Assembly: GCF_002246015.1 (NCBI RefSeq)
Contig: NZ_NOLJ01000004.1
Coordinates: 578,351 to 642,350, forward strand
DNA length: 64,000 nt
Reading direction: 5' to 3'
Source of the DNA: Nostoc sp. 'Peltigera membranacea cyanobiont' 210A
GTDB taxonomy: Bacteria; Cyanobacteriota; Cyanobacteriia; Cyanobacteriales; Nostocaceae
In this document: piece after piece, positions 9,122 through 18,540 of the stretch
Numbering within the stretch: position 1 is the stretch's first letter
Layout of the letters: each line of letters opens with the position of its first letter
The notes under the pieces: generated by a model
What the model saw: the letters and a program-made list of their open reading frames with translations, nothing else
Databases searched by the model: none
What the model was told of the DNA's origin: nothing
Made by a program: the position numbers and the translations under genes

Positions 9122-9364
9122 TCAATAGTCAATAGAGTTTTTTTGAGAGGTTGTACTACGCGGCTGATAGGGTTTTCCAGCAGGTTGATTTTTATACCTC
9201 TCTACTTCAGCAAATTCTATGTAATAGTAACGCCCAAGTTTGCAAGCTATAATCTGACCATTCTTAATTAGGTCGTGAATTCGCTGACGAGTTACATCAA
9301 GTAGCTTGGCAGTTTGAGCTACAGAAAGTAATTCCGGGCTATCATTTGATCCGGAGTCTGTCAT
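9122..9364 (-). CDS. Small excisionase/MerR-type helix-turn-helix protein
   Basis: 80 residues. The segment SVAQTAKLLDVTRQRIHDLIKNGQIIACKLGRYYYIEFAEVERY is a typical helix-turn-helix of the excisionase (binding domain excA/DNA-binding) class, with the usual R-I-x-x-L-I-x-x-G core. It lies 50 bases upstream of the methyltransferase gene on the same strand. The position is that of a controller protein of a restriction-modification system, but the fold is not the Xre-like one of classical C proteins. Role in timing of modification and restriction is inferred. Confidence 0.75.
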   Translation of the reverse strand: MTDSGSNDSPELLSVAQTAKLLDVTRQRIHDLIKNGQIIACKLGRYYYIEFAEVERYKNQPAGKPYQPRSTTSQKNSIDY

Positions 9365-9496
9365 AGGATGAAAATGCTTTAATCACTGGAGCCAATCTTT
9401 TTTATATTGCATATTCAAGGATAACTAAAATTCTCTGAAAATAGATACTAGAAAACGCCAGCCACCACTGAGTCAAAGGGCTTGAGCGGATCGCCC

Positions 9497-11761
9497 CTAC
9501 CTAATTTCCCACCCCTTCGGTATCTTTGGCGGACACCAGAAAAGATTTTTGCTGGACACACCAAGAGATTCCAGAATTCCTCGCATAACTTCTGTGCAGT
9601 ACATCCAGTGTCCCAAATCGTCATACATGCGATCGGGATTAAACTCGACATTGTAATGCAGTACATTGGGAAGGTCTAAAAATTCATCACCGCTTTGGGG
9701 AGAAAGAAGCAACAGATGAAATGGCTTCCCCTGGCATTGTTTTTGCAGCTTGTTGACTAAATCTATCACACCACCGCGTAGCTTGCCGCCGTAGGCATCG
9801 CTAATTCCTGTGCGGACAAAAAGCACTTTGTCGCAATGCCGCAATGCGTACCAAAACCTTTCAGAGCGTGCTGTGTAACGAATACGCATCCGTTCATGGA
9901 CGGGAGACATATCGTTTTTTGGGTCGTCTGTCTCCTCAACTTCATGGGCAAAGGATAAACCCGACCACTTACTATGGTAAATTCTACCTGCATCGGGACT
10001 GTAGTGCAAAAAAGCAGGGTTCCACATATCATCAAAACCGTGTTCGATCGCATCCGCAACATCTGCAATATTAGTGGTGCGCGTCAGATCGAAGGGAAAG
10101 GCGGGGCCGTCATATTCCATCTTATATAGCATCATGCGGACGGCACAGCGATCGCCAAGGGGAAGAATTGCCACACGGCTGATATCCGATAACTCACATT
10201 TGTATTGGAACAACACCGCAGACTTAGGTGGTGCTTTCACCCGGCTTTCTAACCCATCCTTACCAATCATCATCGTGCGAAACGGGAGATCGGGATAAAG
10301 CGGATCTTCATAAACACCCGATGGCATCGCTTGAAGTGCGTTACAAACTTCCGTCCACATTGGCTGAATGTTGTACTCGCTGTCCGATTCGTTGATTATC
10401 CAGAGGTGGCGTTCATCTGCTTGCCAAATCCCCAAATGCCCGTCATAGAATAAAACGTTGTTCGGCGAAAAGAGATTGAAGGCGGCGCTATATTCTAAAT
10501 CGGTATTTGGGGGGATGTTTATTGTAGTTGCGATCGCGCCATCCTCTACAGCCAAGAAAGGGAGCGTCCCCGGCTTGACAGACTTCGCAATGTAAATACC
10601 TGATATCAATCCAGCCTTACTTTGCAGTGCAGTTTGTAGTTCTTGCCAATAGGGAGCGATCGTGTAGCTGTATGCCGATGAATTAACGATTCGTAAATGC
10701 TTCTCTTCCATACACACAGAGACATGAAAGCCCCTATTATCAAAGTAGATGGGGAATTCATTCGGTTGCCGGAAGCGTTGTTTTTCTTTTGCTAATACGT
10801 CTTTGTTGATATCGAATAAATGGTGGTCGATCTGCTGATACATAAGGCTATGACCGACTGTATTCGGGTGAGCCGGATCGAAGGATGTCCCCGCTTTCCA
10901 TCGTCCTTGTCCATCATCCACGGCTGCCAACCAATCAAGTACAGGTACGCCCCAACTGAGCATTCGTTTGTGTGTGTCTCGGATCAGCGAGTAATGTTCC
11001 AGGGAATAATCACCGTTGGGATAGACTCCGCCTAGAATGGGGATTGCTCCGATGTCGCGCGTCATTTTCACAAGCTGCTGCAAGCCACTTTCAAACCGCC
11101 GTTGTACCGCCCGCCGTTCGTGAGGGGAACAGTAAGCTAACCCTTCGTTACCCAGAGATAGGGCAATGATGACGATATCCGGTTTTTCTGGGGTGACAAA
11201 CCAGGGGAATCGAGCGATCGTTCTGCTGACATTCGCCCCCACCTCCGACACATTCACAAGTTTATGCCCATATTTTTGCTGTAAAGCCTGTGCCAACAAC
11301 CAGACCCAACCTTGCAAAAACCAGGCTTTATGACCTAATGCAACGGAACTACCAATGACTAAGATTTTTAAACCTTCAGACTCTTCATCCAGAGGTATTT
11401 TCACAGCAGGGTTCTCAATATATCCGAACGGATAAGGTTGTAAATAACCGAATGCGCCATCATCCACAATAATTGTGTTGGCATCATTGTTAAAATCAAT
11501 GGGAATCCAGCGGTTTGTATCTAGTAAGCTCTCCCATGTTGCGTTACCGTTTGCATCGAGCCGCACGTACTTGTATTCAACTCTCTGTTGATCGCCTGAC
11601 TCTTGAATGTCAATATTTGTCCACCATAAAGGATAGCGATCGCCACTTGTACGCAGATGAACACATTTAGTAATATCCCACAATCCCAACTCTGGAGTAG
11701 AACCCACCAGACCAATGGATTCGCCCGTTTGAGTGTATGCACTGATCTGGAATCGATACAT
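9497..11761 (-). CDS. CBM20 - SGNH hydrolase - DUF1796 multidomain protein
   Basis: 754 residues without signal peptide. Residues 1-95 look like a starch-binding CBM20 domain (STPELGLWD, YPLWWTNIDI, VEYKYV, TWES). Residues 130-325 are an SGNH/GDSL hydrolase: block I GSSVALG (Ser139), Gly175, block III LGN (Asn205), block V DPAHPN (Asp295, His298). Residues of about 355-430 and 455-545 form two similar repeats (HLRIVNS / HLWIINES, each followed by an aromatic W-x-E and GIY or GVY). The last 200 residues resemble DUF1796 putative cysteine peptidases (LGDRCAVRMML, PFDLTRT, FVRTG). It may deacylate or transfer onto a glucan or surface glycan; no substrate can be named. It stands alone in opposite orientation to its right-hand neighbour. 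Confidence 0.75.
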   Translation of the reverse strand: MYRFQISAYTQTGESIGLVGSTPELGLWDITKCVHLRTSGDRYPLWWTNIDIQESGDQQRVEYKYVRLDANGNATWESLLDTNRWIPIDFNNDANTIIVDDGAFGYLQPYPFGYIENPAVKIPLDEESEGLKILVIGSSVALGHKAWFLQGWVWLLAQALQQKYGHKLVNVSEVGANVSRTIARFPWFVTPEKPDIVIIALSLGNEGLAYCSPHERRAVQRRFESGLQQLVKMTRDIGAIPILGGVYPNGDYSLEHYSLIRDTHKRMLSWGVPVLDWLAAVDDGQGRWKAGTSFDPAHPNTVGHSLMYQQIDHHLFDINKDVLAKEKQRFRQPNEFPIYFDNRGFHVSVCMEEKHLRIVNSSAYSYTIAPYWQELQTALQSKAGLISGIYIAKSVKPGTLPFLAVEDGAIATTINIPPNTDLEYSAAFNLFSPNNVLFYDGHLGIWQADERHLWIINESDSEYNIQPMWTEVCNALQAMPSGVYEDPLYPDLPFRTMMIGKDGLESRVKAPPKSAVLFQYKCELSDISRVAILPLGDRCAVRMMLYKMEYDGPAFPFDLTRTTNIADVADAIEHGFDDMWNPAFLHYSPDAGRIYHSKWSGLSFAHEVEETDDPKNDMSPVHERMRIRYTARSERFWYALRHCDKVLFVRTGISDAYGGKLRGGVIDLVNKLQKQCQGKPFHLLLLSPQSGDEFLDLPNVLHYNVEFNPDRMYDDLGHWMYCTEVMRGILESLGVSSKNLFWCPPKIPKGWEIR

Positions 11762-12525
11762 AGAGTTTATCCTGATTTAGTGAGGGCCATACCAAACGGT
11801 CAGATGAATCCTTAAATCTGTTTTGAGAATATCACATAGAACTCTTAAGAATCCGGTATTAATCTTATTAAGTATACTGAAGCTCTGATTTATATCACTC
11901 AAAGCTATAGCAGACAAGCTTTTCAAAAATTAAATTGGATTTTTATAGAAGATTTAATACTAATTAAATAGAATATATTGTATTAAAAGTTTTAGTACAA
12001 CTAAGAACAAATCAAAATAAGGATAAGATTAAGTTAAATTTTTCCTTCAATAGCACTAAGGCAATCAACTAGTATCAAATACTATCTATTACAGTTAACC
12101 GACACTGAGATACGATCAATGTGATGGTGAGCCGATGTATGTAATTACCAGTTATATCAAGTTTTATTTCTGCAAGCTGCACACTCACGACCATAAGTCA
12201 CGAGTTCAGCGCTTATCACCCAATCGTTTCAGAAGAGTTTAAATGCCTATCTCACAACCATTTTTGTTACTAGTCAACTAGGATGTGCCTGAATATGAGC
12301 ATCAGAAAAACATAAATAAATATGAATATCTTAATAGCTATATATGAATGAATAGTTAAATAATCTTAGGAGAAATAAAAATAGCTGGGATTTGCATCGG
12401 CAGTTGTGGATAGAGTGATGCAGATCCTTTCTAACCTAGAATAACAATTTTTTAGCTGGTCGTGGTAGGCATCGTGAATCGGTGACTGCCAAGAAACCTT
12501 GCGCTTGAACATGAAGGAAGCAACA
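11762..12525. other. Long A+T-rich intergenic region upstream of heme oxygenase
   Basis: About 760 bases between divergently read genes. It is A+T-rich with no credible open frame, tRNA or strong palindrome. It presumably holds the promoters of both flanking genes and perhaps a long 5' leader for the heme oxygenase gene. No consensus operator was recognised. Confidence 0.5.
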
Positions 12526-13242
12526 ATGAGTAGCAATCTAGCCATCAAACTCCGCTCTGGAACTCAACAAGCCCACACATCAGCGGAAAATGTGGCATTC
12601 ATGAAATGTTTTTTGCAAGGAGTTGTGGATAGAGACTGCTTCGCTAAATTCTTAAGCAACTTGTATTACGTCTACAGCGAACTAGAAGCCGCATTGGAGA
12701 GCCATGTACAGCATCCTGTGATTAGTGCAGTTTACTTTCCTGAACTTAATCGCCAATCCTCACTCGAAAAAGACATGGTGTTCTATTATGGGGATAATTG
12801 GAGAGAGCAAGTTACAGCCTCACCTGCTGCCCAGAGCTATATTGACCGCATTCGGGAAATTTCTGCTAGTGAACCGGCTTTATTGCTAGGTCATGCCTAC
12901 ACTCGCTACATGGGCGATCTTTCTGGGGGTCAAATGCTACAAAAAGTTGCTCAGTCAGCCCTGAAGCTTTCTGGGTATGAAGGCACATCCTTTTATAACT
13001 TTGAGCAAATTCCTGACAAAAAGGCATTTAAGGATAAGTATCGTCAGGCATTAAATGCATTACCCGTTGATGATATAACAGCAGAACGGATTGTTGCAGA
13101 AGCCAATAATGCCTTTGGGTTCAATTTAAAGATGGCTCAAGAATTAGAGGAAAGTTTAATTAAAGCACTCGGTCAAGTTCTCTTTAATAGCCTCACTCGT
13201 TCTCAGAATTCAGGTAGCACTGAAGTAGCTGCGGCTAATTAA
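12526..13242 (+). CDS. ho: Heme oxygenase (biliverdin-producing)
   Basis: Opens heme to biliverdin IXalpha, Fe2+ and CO using reduced ferredoxin, feeding bilin synthesis. The N-terminus LAIKLRSGTQQAHTSAENVAFMKCFLQG holds the proximal heme-ligand His and matches cyanobacterial heme oxygenases, as do LSNLYYVYSELE and the distal-helix GDLSGGQ motif. The ATG at 12526 is chosen because AAGGA lies about 10 bases upstream and the product then begins like known cyanobacterial enzymes (MS.NLA..LR.GT). The next gene on the same strand is hemN. Pairing of a heme oxygenase with hemN is a known arrangement of the low-oxygen-induced isoform (HO2) cluster, but the acsF2 partner is not present here, so the isoform is left open. 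Confidence 0.93.
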   Translation: MSSNLAIKLRSGTQQAHTSAENVAFMKCFLQGVVDRDCFAKFLSNLYYVYSELEAALESHVQHPVISAVYFPELNRQSSLEKDMVFYYGDNWREQVTASPAAQSYIDRIREISASEPALLLGHAYTRYMGDLSGGQMLQKVAQSALKLSGYEGTSFYNFEQIPDKKAFKDKYRQALNALPVDDITAERIVAEANNAFGFNLKMAQELEESLIKALGQVLFNSLTRSQNSGSTEVAAAN

Positions 13243-13309
13243 TTTTTATTGGGAATTGGGGATTGGGCATTGGGCATTACAAAGAAACTTGTTCAATAAT
13301 TCTCCCCTC

Positions 13310-13378
13310 TCCACCAATCCCCAATCCCCAATCCCCAGTCCCCAGTCCCCAGTCCCCAGTCCCCAGTCCCCAATCCCC
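13310..13378. repeat. Heptamer tandem repeat (STRR-type)
   Basis: About nine head-to-tail copies of CCCCAGT/CCCCAAT between the heme oxygenase and hemN genes. This is a classic short tandemly repeated sequence of filamentous cyanobacteria. It is open in all frames and artificially extends the hemN reading frame upstream. Confidence 0.9.
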
Positions 13379-13402
13379 CTTCATTCATTGGAAAGCAACT
13401 CA

Positions 13403-14785
13403 ATGGTTTTTCTATTACCTGGTGTCAAGTTTGATCTGGATCTGATTCAAAAGTACGACACTCGCGCACCTAGATATACCAGTTACCCGCCCGCTACAGA
13501 GTTAAGCGAAACATTCACTGAAACTGATTTTAAGGCCGCGATCGCCGCCTCGAATCAACGCAAAACCCCTCTTTCTTTATATTTCCATATCCCTTTTTGC
13601 CAAAGTGCTTGCTACTTCTGCGGCTGTAACACAGTAATTTCCAACAACAAGAATATTGCTAAACCTTATGTGGAGTCTTTGGTTCAAGACATCAAAAACA
13701 CCGCAGCTTTAATCGATTCCGATAGAAAAGTGCTGCAAATCCACTGGGGTGGTGGTACTCCTAATTACTTGGAGCCTCACCAAGTAGAATTTTTATGGAA
13801 AAACATCAATCGCTATTTCAACATTGATCCCCAAGCAGAAATCTCAATTGAGATTAATCCCCGCTATATCGATAAAAACTACATTTTATTTCTAAGACAG
13901 ATTGGATTTAACCGCATTAGTTTTGGCATTCAGGATTTTAATCGCCAAGTTCAAGTAGCTGTCAATCGTGTCCAGCCAGAAGAAATGCTCTTTGATGTCA
14001 TGAGTTGGATCAAAGAAGCTAAGTTTGAAAGTGTGAACGTAGACTTAATTTATGGTTTACCTTATCAAACCCGTGAGACATTTCAAGAAACGCTGAAAAA
14101 GACGATTGAATTAGATCCTGATCGAATTGTTGTCTTTAACTTTGCTTATGTGCCGTGGCTCAAACCGACACAAAAAAATATTCCTCAAGAGGCGCTACCC
14201 CCAGCCGAGGAAAAGTTAGAGATTTTGAAAATGACCATTGAAGAATTGACGAATAACCAATATCTATTTATTGGCATGGATCATTTTGCTAAAACTAATG
14301 ACGAATTAGCGATCGCTCAACGTAATGGTACTCTCAAACGCAATTTTCAGGGCTACACTACCCACGCCGAGACAGAATTATTTGGTTTTGGTGCTACATC
14401 CATCAGTATGTTAGAAGATGCTTATGCTCAAAACCACAAGGAGTTAAAGGATTATTATCAGACATTGGCAGCAGGTAGTTTACCTGTTAGTAAAGGTATC
14501 AAGCTCACTCAGAATGACATTATTAGACGGGATGTGATTATGGGTATTATGTCTCATTTTCAACTTCATAAGCAAGATATTGAAAACAAATATCATATCA
14601 GTTTTGATGAATATTTTTCCGAGGAACTAGAGGCGTTAAAACCACTAGAAGCCGATGGTCTAGTCAGTTTATCAAAAAATCAAATCCAGATTACCGACAT
14701 CGGTAGATTACTAGTAAGAAACATTGCCGTCATATTTGATACTCACACAAGAACGCGAGAGACAAAGTTCTCCCGCGCTATTTGA
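13403..14785 (+). CDS. hemN: Oxygen-independent coproporphyrinogen III oxidase (radical SAM)
   Basis: Decarboxylates coproporphyrinogen III to protoporphyrinogen IX without O2. The iron-sulphur/SAM motif is FHIPFCQSACYFCGC (CxxxCxxC), preceded by RAPRYTSYPPATE, a signature of true HemN; HWGGGTPNYL and SFGIQDFN follow. The start is the ATG at 13403; longer versions only translate the heptamer repeat. It follows heme oxygenase, forming a probable low-oxygen tetrapyrrole unit. A microaerobic regulator is expected by analogy, but no site was identified. Length about 460, as usual for the family. Confidence 0.95.
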   Translation: MVFLLPGVKFDLDLIQKYDTRAPRYTSYPPATELSETFTETDFKAAIAASNQRKTPLSLYFHIPFCQSACYFCGCNTVISNNKNIAKPYVESLVQDIKNTAALIDSDRKVLQIHWGGGTPNYLEPHQVEFLWKNINRYFNIDPQAEISIEINPRYIDKNYILFLRQIGFNRISFGIQDFNRQVQVAVNRVQPEEMLFDVMSWIKEAKFESVNVDLIYGLPYQTRETFQETLKKTIELDPDRIVVFNFAYVPWLKPTQKNIPQEALPPAEEKLEILKMTIEELTNNQYLFIGMDHFAKTNDELAIAQRNGTLKRNFQGYTTHAETELFGFGATSISMLEDAYAQNHKELKDYYQTLAAGSLPVSKGIKLTQNDIIRRDVIMGIMSHFQLHKQDIENKYHISFDEYFSEELEALKPLEADGLVSLSKNQIQITDIGRLLVRNIAVIFDTHTRTRETKFSRAI

Positions 14786-15385
14786 TATCACTTGTGCAAA
14801 TATTTACCACATATTATCTCCTCAATCTACCTTAAAAATAAAATTTGAGGGGATATTATTAAAACATAGTAATCCGATTTGATGTTTGAACTTATTTGTG
14901 TGGTGCATGAAGCGCACTGCAAGCGGGATAGGCAGTCAAAAGGCAATTGGAATAAAGTTGTTAAATAAAAATGTGCAACAAAAATCTTGGTTAATTATTT
15001 ATTTATATAGATAATTAATGATGAGTTACGACGAAAATTATCAAAAGTCGAATGAATAAATACTTTTAATACATCCCCAATAAGTTAGATACAAATTTTA
15101 TGCCTTAAGATAGAGATAAAAGAGAATATATGGAGTAGCTAATTAACATTTAGTTTTGCGGACAATAATTATGTCTATGATTAGATATTTTTAATAACTT
15201 CTAGCTTACAAAATGCAAAAACTTTCGTTTAAGATGAAGATGCAAAAAATGTAAAATCTCATCCAATCGGGATATAAATTATTTTGTATAACTTTTGGAT
15301 TTAGCATTTACCCCATCTGGTAGAAAGAATTTGGAATTAGAGTTGATAACTTAGATATTAAGTGAGTGAGATTGTTGAGGCGGTT
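14786..15385. other. A+T-rich intergenic region, no gene seen
   Basis: About 600 bases, strongly A+T-rich, with stops in all frames and no notable palindrome. It precedes the GlsB-like gene and probably contains its promoter. Confidence 0.5.
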
Positions 15386-15664
15386 ATGAGTATTATTGCT
15401 TGGATAGTTTTAGGACTTTTGGCAGGTGCCATTGCTAAAGCTATCTATCCTGGTTATCAAGGCGGCGGAATTCTCTCCACAATGATTTTGGGTATCATTG
15501 GTGCTTTCGTCGGTGGAAGTTTATTTACCTTGTTAAGAACAGGAACTCTGCAAATTACTGCGGCTGGCGCTGGTTTAACTCTTCCTGGTATTTTAGTGGC
15601 TGTGCTTGGTGCAATTGTTGCTATTTATTTGTGGGGATTAATCAGAAGAAGCAGCAATGTATAA
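15386..15664 (+). CDS. GlsB/YeaQ/YmgE-family stress membrane protein
   Basis: About 92 residues, almost entirely three hydrophobic helices with the family pattern IIAWIVLGLLAGAIAKAI, GGILSTMILGIIGAFVGG and ILVAVLGAIVAIYLWG. Such proteins are small, stress-linked inner-membrane proteins of unknown biochemical role, sometimes called transglycosylase-associated without evidence of enzymatic activity. The ATG at 15386 is chosen because GAGG lies seven bases upstream and no residues before it are family-like; a GTG at 15362 would add eight residues. A manganese catalase gene lies downstream, consistent with a stress group. Confidence 0.85.
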   Translation: MSIIAWIVLGLLAGAIAKAIYPGYQGGGILSTMILGIIGAFVGGSLFTLLRTGTLQITAAGAGLTLPGILVAVLGAIVAIYLWGLIRRSSNV

Positions 15665-15829
15665 CCGCTGATTGGCAGTTATCAACCCTGAGATAACTAC
15701 TGTATTTTATTCAGTCTTCTAGTTCACCAGTTTAAGAAGCTATAAAACATCAAATTAGCTCTATCTGGAAAAAAACTAAAAGATAAGTTGATTCATTCTG
15801 TAACACCAAATTTTGGGAAGTGTAAATCT

Positions 15830-16522
15830 ATGTTTTTTCACAAAAAAGAGCCTATTCACGCAGTTAACGTTAGTGAACCAAACCCTCGTTTTGCTCAGTT
15901 GCTACTAGAGCAGTTTGGCGGAGCTACTGGAGAACTTAGCGCAGCACTTCAATATTGGGTTCAATCATTCCATGTCGAAAATGCTGGCATTAAAGATATG
16001 CTCCAAGACATTGCCATTGAGGAATTCAGCCATTTAGAAATGGTTGGTAAACTCATTGAGGCTCATACTAAAAATGTAGATCAAACAGAGGCTTACAAGA
16101 GTACTCTTTTTGCAGTCCGAGGAATTGGGCCTCATTTTCTAGATAGCCAAGGTAATGCTTGGACTGCAAATTACTTAAATGAGGGCGGTGATGTAGTGCG
16201 TGATTTAAGAGCTAACGTTGCAGCTGAAGCCGGCGCTCGTCAGACTTACGAAGAATTGATTAAGTTGGCAACCGACAAAGGAACCCAAGAGACTTTAGTG
16301 CATCTGTTAACACGAGAAATTTCTCATACTCAGATGTTTATGAAAGCTCTAGATTCACTAGGTAAGTTGACAGATCCTTTCTTTGGTAATATTAAGCCAG
16401 ATGAAACTGTCGCTCTCTACTACAATCTATCTACAAACGGAGATGGTAAGGATGAGCGTGGCCCTTGGAATTCTGAGCCAACATTCAAATATATTGCTAA
16501 TCCGCTCGAAAGCCACTCTTAA
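15830..16522 (+). CDS. Manganese catalase
   Basis: Disproportionates hydrogen peroxide with a dimanganese centre in a four-helix bundle. Ligand-type motifs are visible: E in GGATGELSAALQYW, EEFSHLEM (E-x-x-H), E in AEAGARQTYEEL and EISHTQM (E-x-x-H). Downstream, KYIANPLES closes the protein. The ATG at 15830 gives MFFHKKEPIHAVNV, and upstream residues look non-conserved. About 230 residues, within the shorter range of this family. The neighbourhood (GlsB-like protein upstream) suggests an oxidative or desiccation stress context. Confidence 0.93.
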   Translation: MFFHKKEPIHAVNVSEPNPRFAQLLLEQFGGATGELSAALQYWVQSFHVENAGIKDMLQDIAIEEFSHLEMVGKLIEAHTKNVDQTEAYKSTLFAVRGIGPHFLDSQGNAWTANYLNEGGDVVRDLRANVAAEAGARQTYEELIKLATDKGTQETLVHLLTREISHTQMFMKALDSLGKLTDPFFGNIKPDETVALYYNLSTNGDGKDERGPWNSEPTFKYIANPLESHS

Positions 16523-16656
16523 TTGCATAGCTTGATTTTGAGCAAAGAGATGATTGGGAAATTGTGAAAAAATCCCAATCATCAAGTGGGTTATTTATCC
16601 ACCTTATTTAGCAATTTTTGGGCTGTTTAGCTACATCTAGCAAGCAAAAATAAAAT

Positions 16657-16686
16657 ATTCCCGACTTTTCTAATGAAGTCGGGAAT
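16657..16686. terminator. Hairpin between Mn-catalase and DUF3891 genes
   Basis: ATTCCCGACTT and AAGTCGGGAAT pair over 11 bases around an 8-base loop. It lies 135 bases after the catalase stop. The T-rich side is on the minus strand, so on the plus strand it may act as a processing or 3'-end stabilising stem instead of a classical terminator. Confidence 0.5.
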
Positions 16687-16855
16687 TCTCGCTGAGTATT
16701 TGGCTATTACACTCAATTGAAAATAGCTATAGCTATAAATATTCCGCAACACTGAAAAAGTTAGAACGATCGCTGCTTCAATTTCTACCCCAACATTTCT
16801 AACTTCAGAAATTAATTCAACTCAAAATCAAAACTCAGAATCAGGAGATTAACTT

Positions 16856-17596
16856 GTGATTGTCAACGCTACGTCAAATGGTTGGGAAGTAATTTATCAT
16901 CGTGCCCATGCTTTATTAGCAGCTGAACTAGCGGGACAATGGCGACGCAAAGATGCTCCAGCAAGGTTATATGAAACTATAGCTGCAATTTCTCATCACG
17001 ATGATCTAGAAAAAGAGTGGGAAGAAGATATTCTGACTGAAGCAGGTGCGCCAAAGGACTTCATGCTCTCCACAAATGCCGATTTAGATGCAGGTGTCGA
17101 TAAATTGGCTGATTTGGCAAAGAATGCCCTTTACCGTGGACGATGGGTAGCTCTATTAATTTCTATGCACATCAGCCGTTTAAATGAGTCAAGCCGGGGT
17201 AAGTCTTCAAAATTAGACAAACTTTTAGACGAGCAACTTCAAAACCAGCAACGTTGGCGCAAAGAATTGGGCATCAAAAAGGAGGAAGTTGATGCAGCCT
17301 ATGCATTTATGCAATGGTGCGATCGCCTTTCTCTCATTTTATGTCAGCAAGAACTACCTGACGATGAACGATTTTTAGAAATTAGCAAGGGGCCTGAAGG
17401 TGAGCGCTATGACATCATGCAGCGCAGTGATAACTTGGTTGTTGTCAAACCCTGGCCCTTCCAGGATAATAAATTCACGGTCAACGTTGAAGCTTGCGAC
17501 CTCTCTCAGGTGAAATTTGAGAGCAGCACCGAATTATCTAAAGCACTACAAGAAGCCCCGATTAAGGTACTAGAGTGGACATTCGTTAAGAGTTAG
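16856..17596 (+). CDS. DUF3891 family protein
   Basis: 246 residues resembling the DUF3891 family: an N-terminal YHRAHALLAAELAGQW segment, an ISHHDDLEKEWE motif with adjacent His and Asp, and a later MQWCDRLSLILCQQELP. The His/Asp arrangement recalls HD-like helical metal sites, but no function is established. The start is GTG at 16856, with AGGAG about 10 bases upstream. Single gene. Confidence 0.7.
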   Translation: MIVNATSNGWEVIYHRAHALLAAELAGQWRRKDAPARLYETIAAISHHDDLEKEWEEDILTEAGAPKDFMLSTNADLDAGVDKLADLAKNALYRGRWVALLISMHISRLNESSRGKSSKLDKLLDEQLQNQQRWRKELGIKKEEVDAAYAFMQWCDRLSLILCQQELPDDERFLEISKGPEGERYDIMQRSDNLVVVKPWPFQDNKFTVNVEACDLSQVKFESSTELSKALQEAPIKVLEWTFVKS

Positions 17597-17830
17597 ATGC
17601 GTAAAGCTTACAGCTATTTAACTGAAAATAGCTGTAAGAAAACTAGGTTATGCGATCGCGCTCTTCTATCAAATCCCTACTTATATTTTTGCAATGGCGA
17701 TCTCAGTAACGACTAATCTAGGGAGTCATGCTGTGGATATAACCCAAGCTGCAAAGACACAAGAAGTAGCGATCGCATTTAGTGCCAAGGTCGTGAGGTC
17801 AATTTTAATTATTCTAACTTTTACCTAAAG

Positions 17831-18166
17831 ATGCAGTTTTTAGGCAGATTGTTATTACTTATGATAGTTCCTTCAAATCATTCTGATGAGGGAAAGTATA
17901 TATACTTAACAACTGAGGTTCAAAGCATGGACTCAACAGGTAAGGTTCAAACTGTGGACTCGTCCTGGTCTCTTCCACTGCCGTTGAAAGAGTATGCAAT
18001 GAGCCGAGTAACTGTCTACTTCTATAGCGACAGATGGGTTCCAATTAAATATTGTTCTTTGGGAAAGGCAATTTTGCTGCACCAGAAGGCAAGTTTAGAA
18101 GGGAAGGAAATTTTGTTATTTCCTATTAATATAGACCCTAATCAATTCTCAAACTCTTTTAACTGA
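17831..18166 (+). CDS. Hypothetical protein, doubtful
   Basis: A 111-residue open frame between the DUF3891 gene and repeat-rich sequence. The product begins with a hydrophobic stretch (FLGRLLLLMIV) and continues with a mixed sequence lacking a recognised motif. No good ribosome-binding site precedes the ATG. It may be a real small gene, a remnant, or chance. Confidence 0.3.
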   Translation: MQFLGRLLLLMIVPSNHSDEGKYIYLTTEVQSMDSTGKVQTVDSSWSLPLPLKEYAMSRVTVYFYSDRWVPIKYCSLGKAILLHQKASLEGKEILLFPINIDPNQFSNSFN

Positions 18167-18220
18167 AATGCATTGAGGTAGACTATTTTTCAAACATCTT
18201 GGCAACAAATTAATCAACTA

Positions 18221-18250
18221 TAGAGGCGTACATATATATGTACGTCTCTA
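18221..18250. repeat. 30-base palindrome of the GTAGAGACG family
   Basis: tagaggcgtacatat followed by its near-perfect complement (one G-T pair). Arms share AGAGRCG/CGTCTCT with palindromes at 22371-22395, 29025-29044, 30221-30248 and 62693-62712, indicating a dispersed family. Confidence 0.7.
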
Positions 18251-18311
18251 CTTGTAAATGGGACTAAAAGTTGTGGCGATCGCTCAATACAGTTCAGTTA
18301 AGAAAAATTGC

Positions 18312-18480
18312 TTTGTTGGGTTGCGCTTTGCTTCACCCAACCTACTGGCGTGGCAAGGCTAAAATGTTGCAAAAAAAATGTAGGTTGGGGAGCCACTGCG
18401 TTGCGCGGGTTTCCCGCGTTGTAGCAAGTGGCGTTGGAGGCTTTGCGTAACCCAACATCCTGATATATGTTGGGTTGCTC
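18312..18480. repeat. GTTGGGT/ACCCAAC palindromic repeat cluster
   Basis: Several GTTGGGT and ACCCAAC words in both orientations (near 18315-18342, 18383, 18450 and 18468-18476) can fold into nested hairpins. A central part holds the common repeat string gcgttgcgcgggtttcccgc. No transposase is encoded; it looks like a small non-autonomous element. Confidence 0.6.
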
Positions 18481-18540
18481 TATATTTGGCTGCATTTGTT
18501 TTATGTTCAATACGTAATTCATGCAAAACTTTCATCTCCT

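Noticed and set aside
13256-13402. N-terminal extension of HemN
   Set aside because: It translates the CCCCAGT heptamer repeat into PQSPxPS units; the conserved enzyme begins at 13403.
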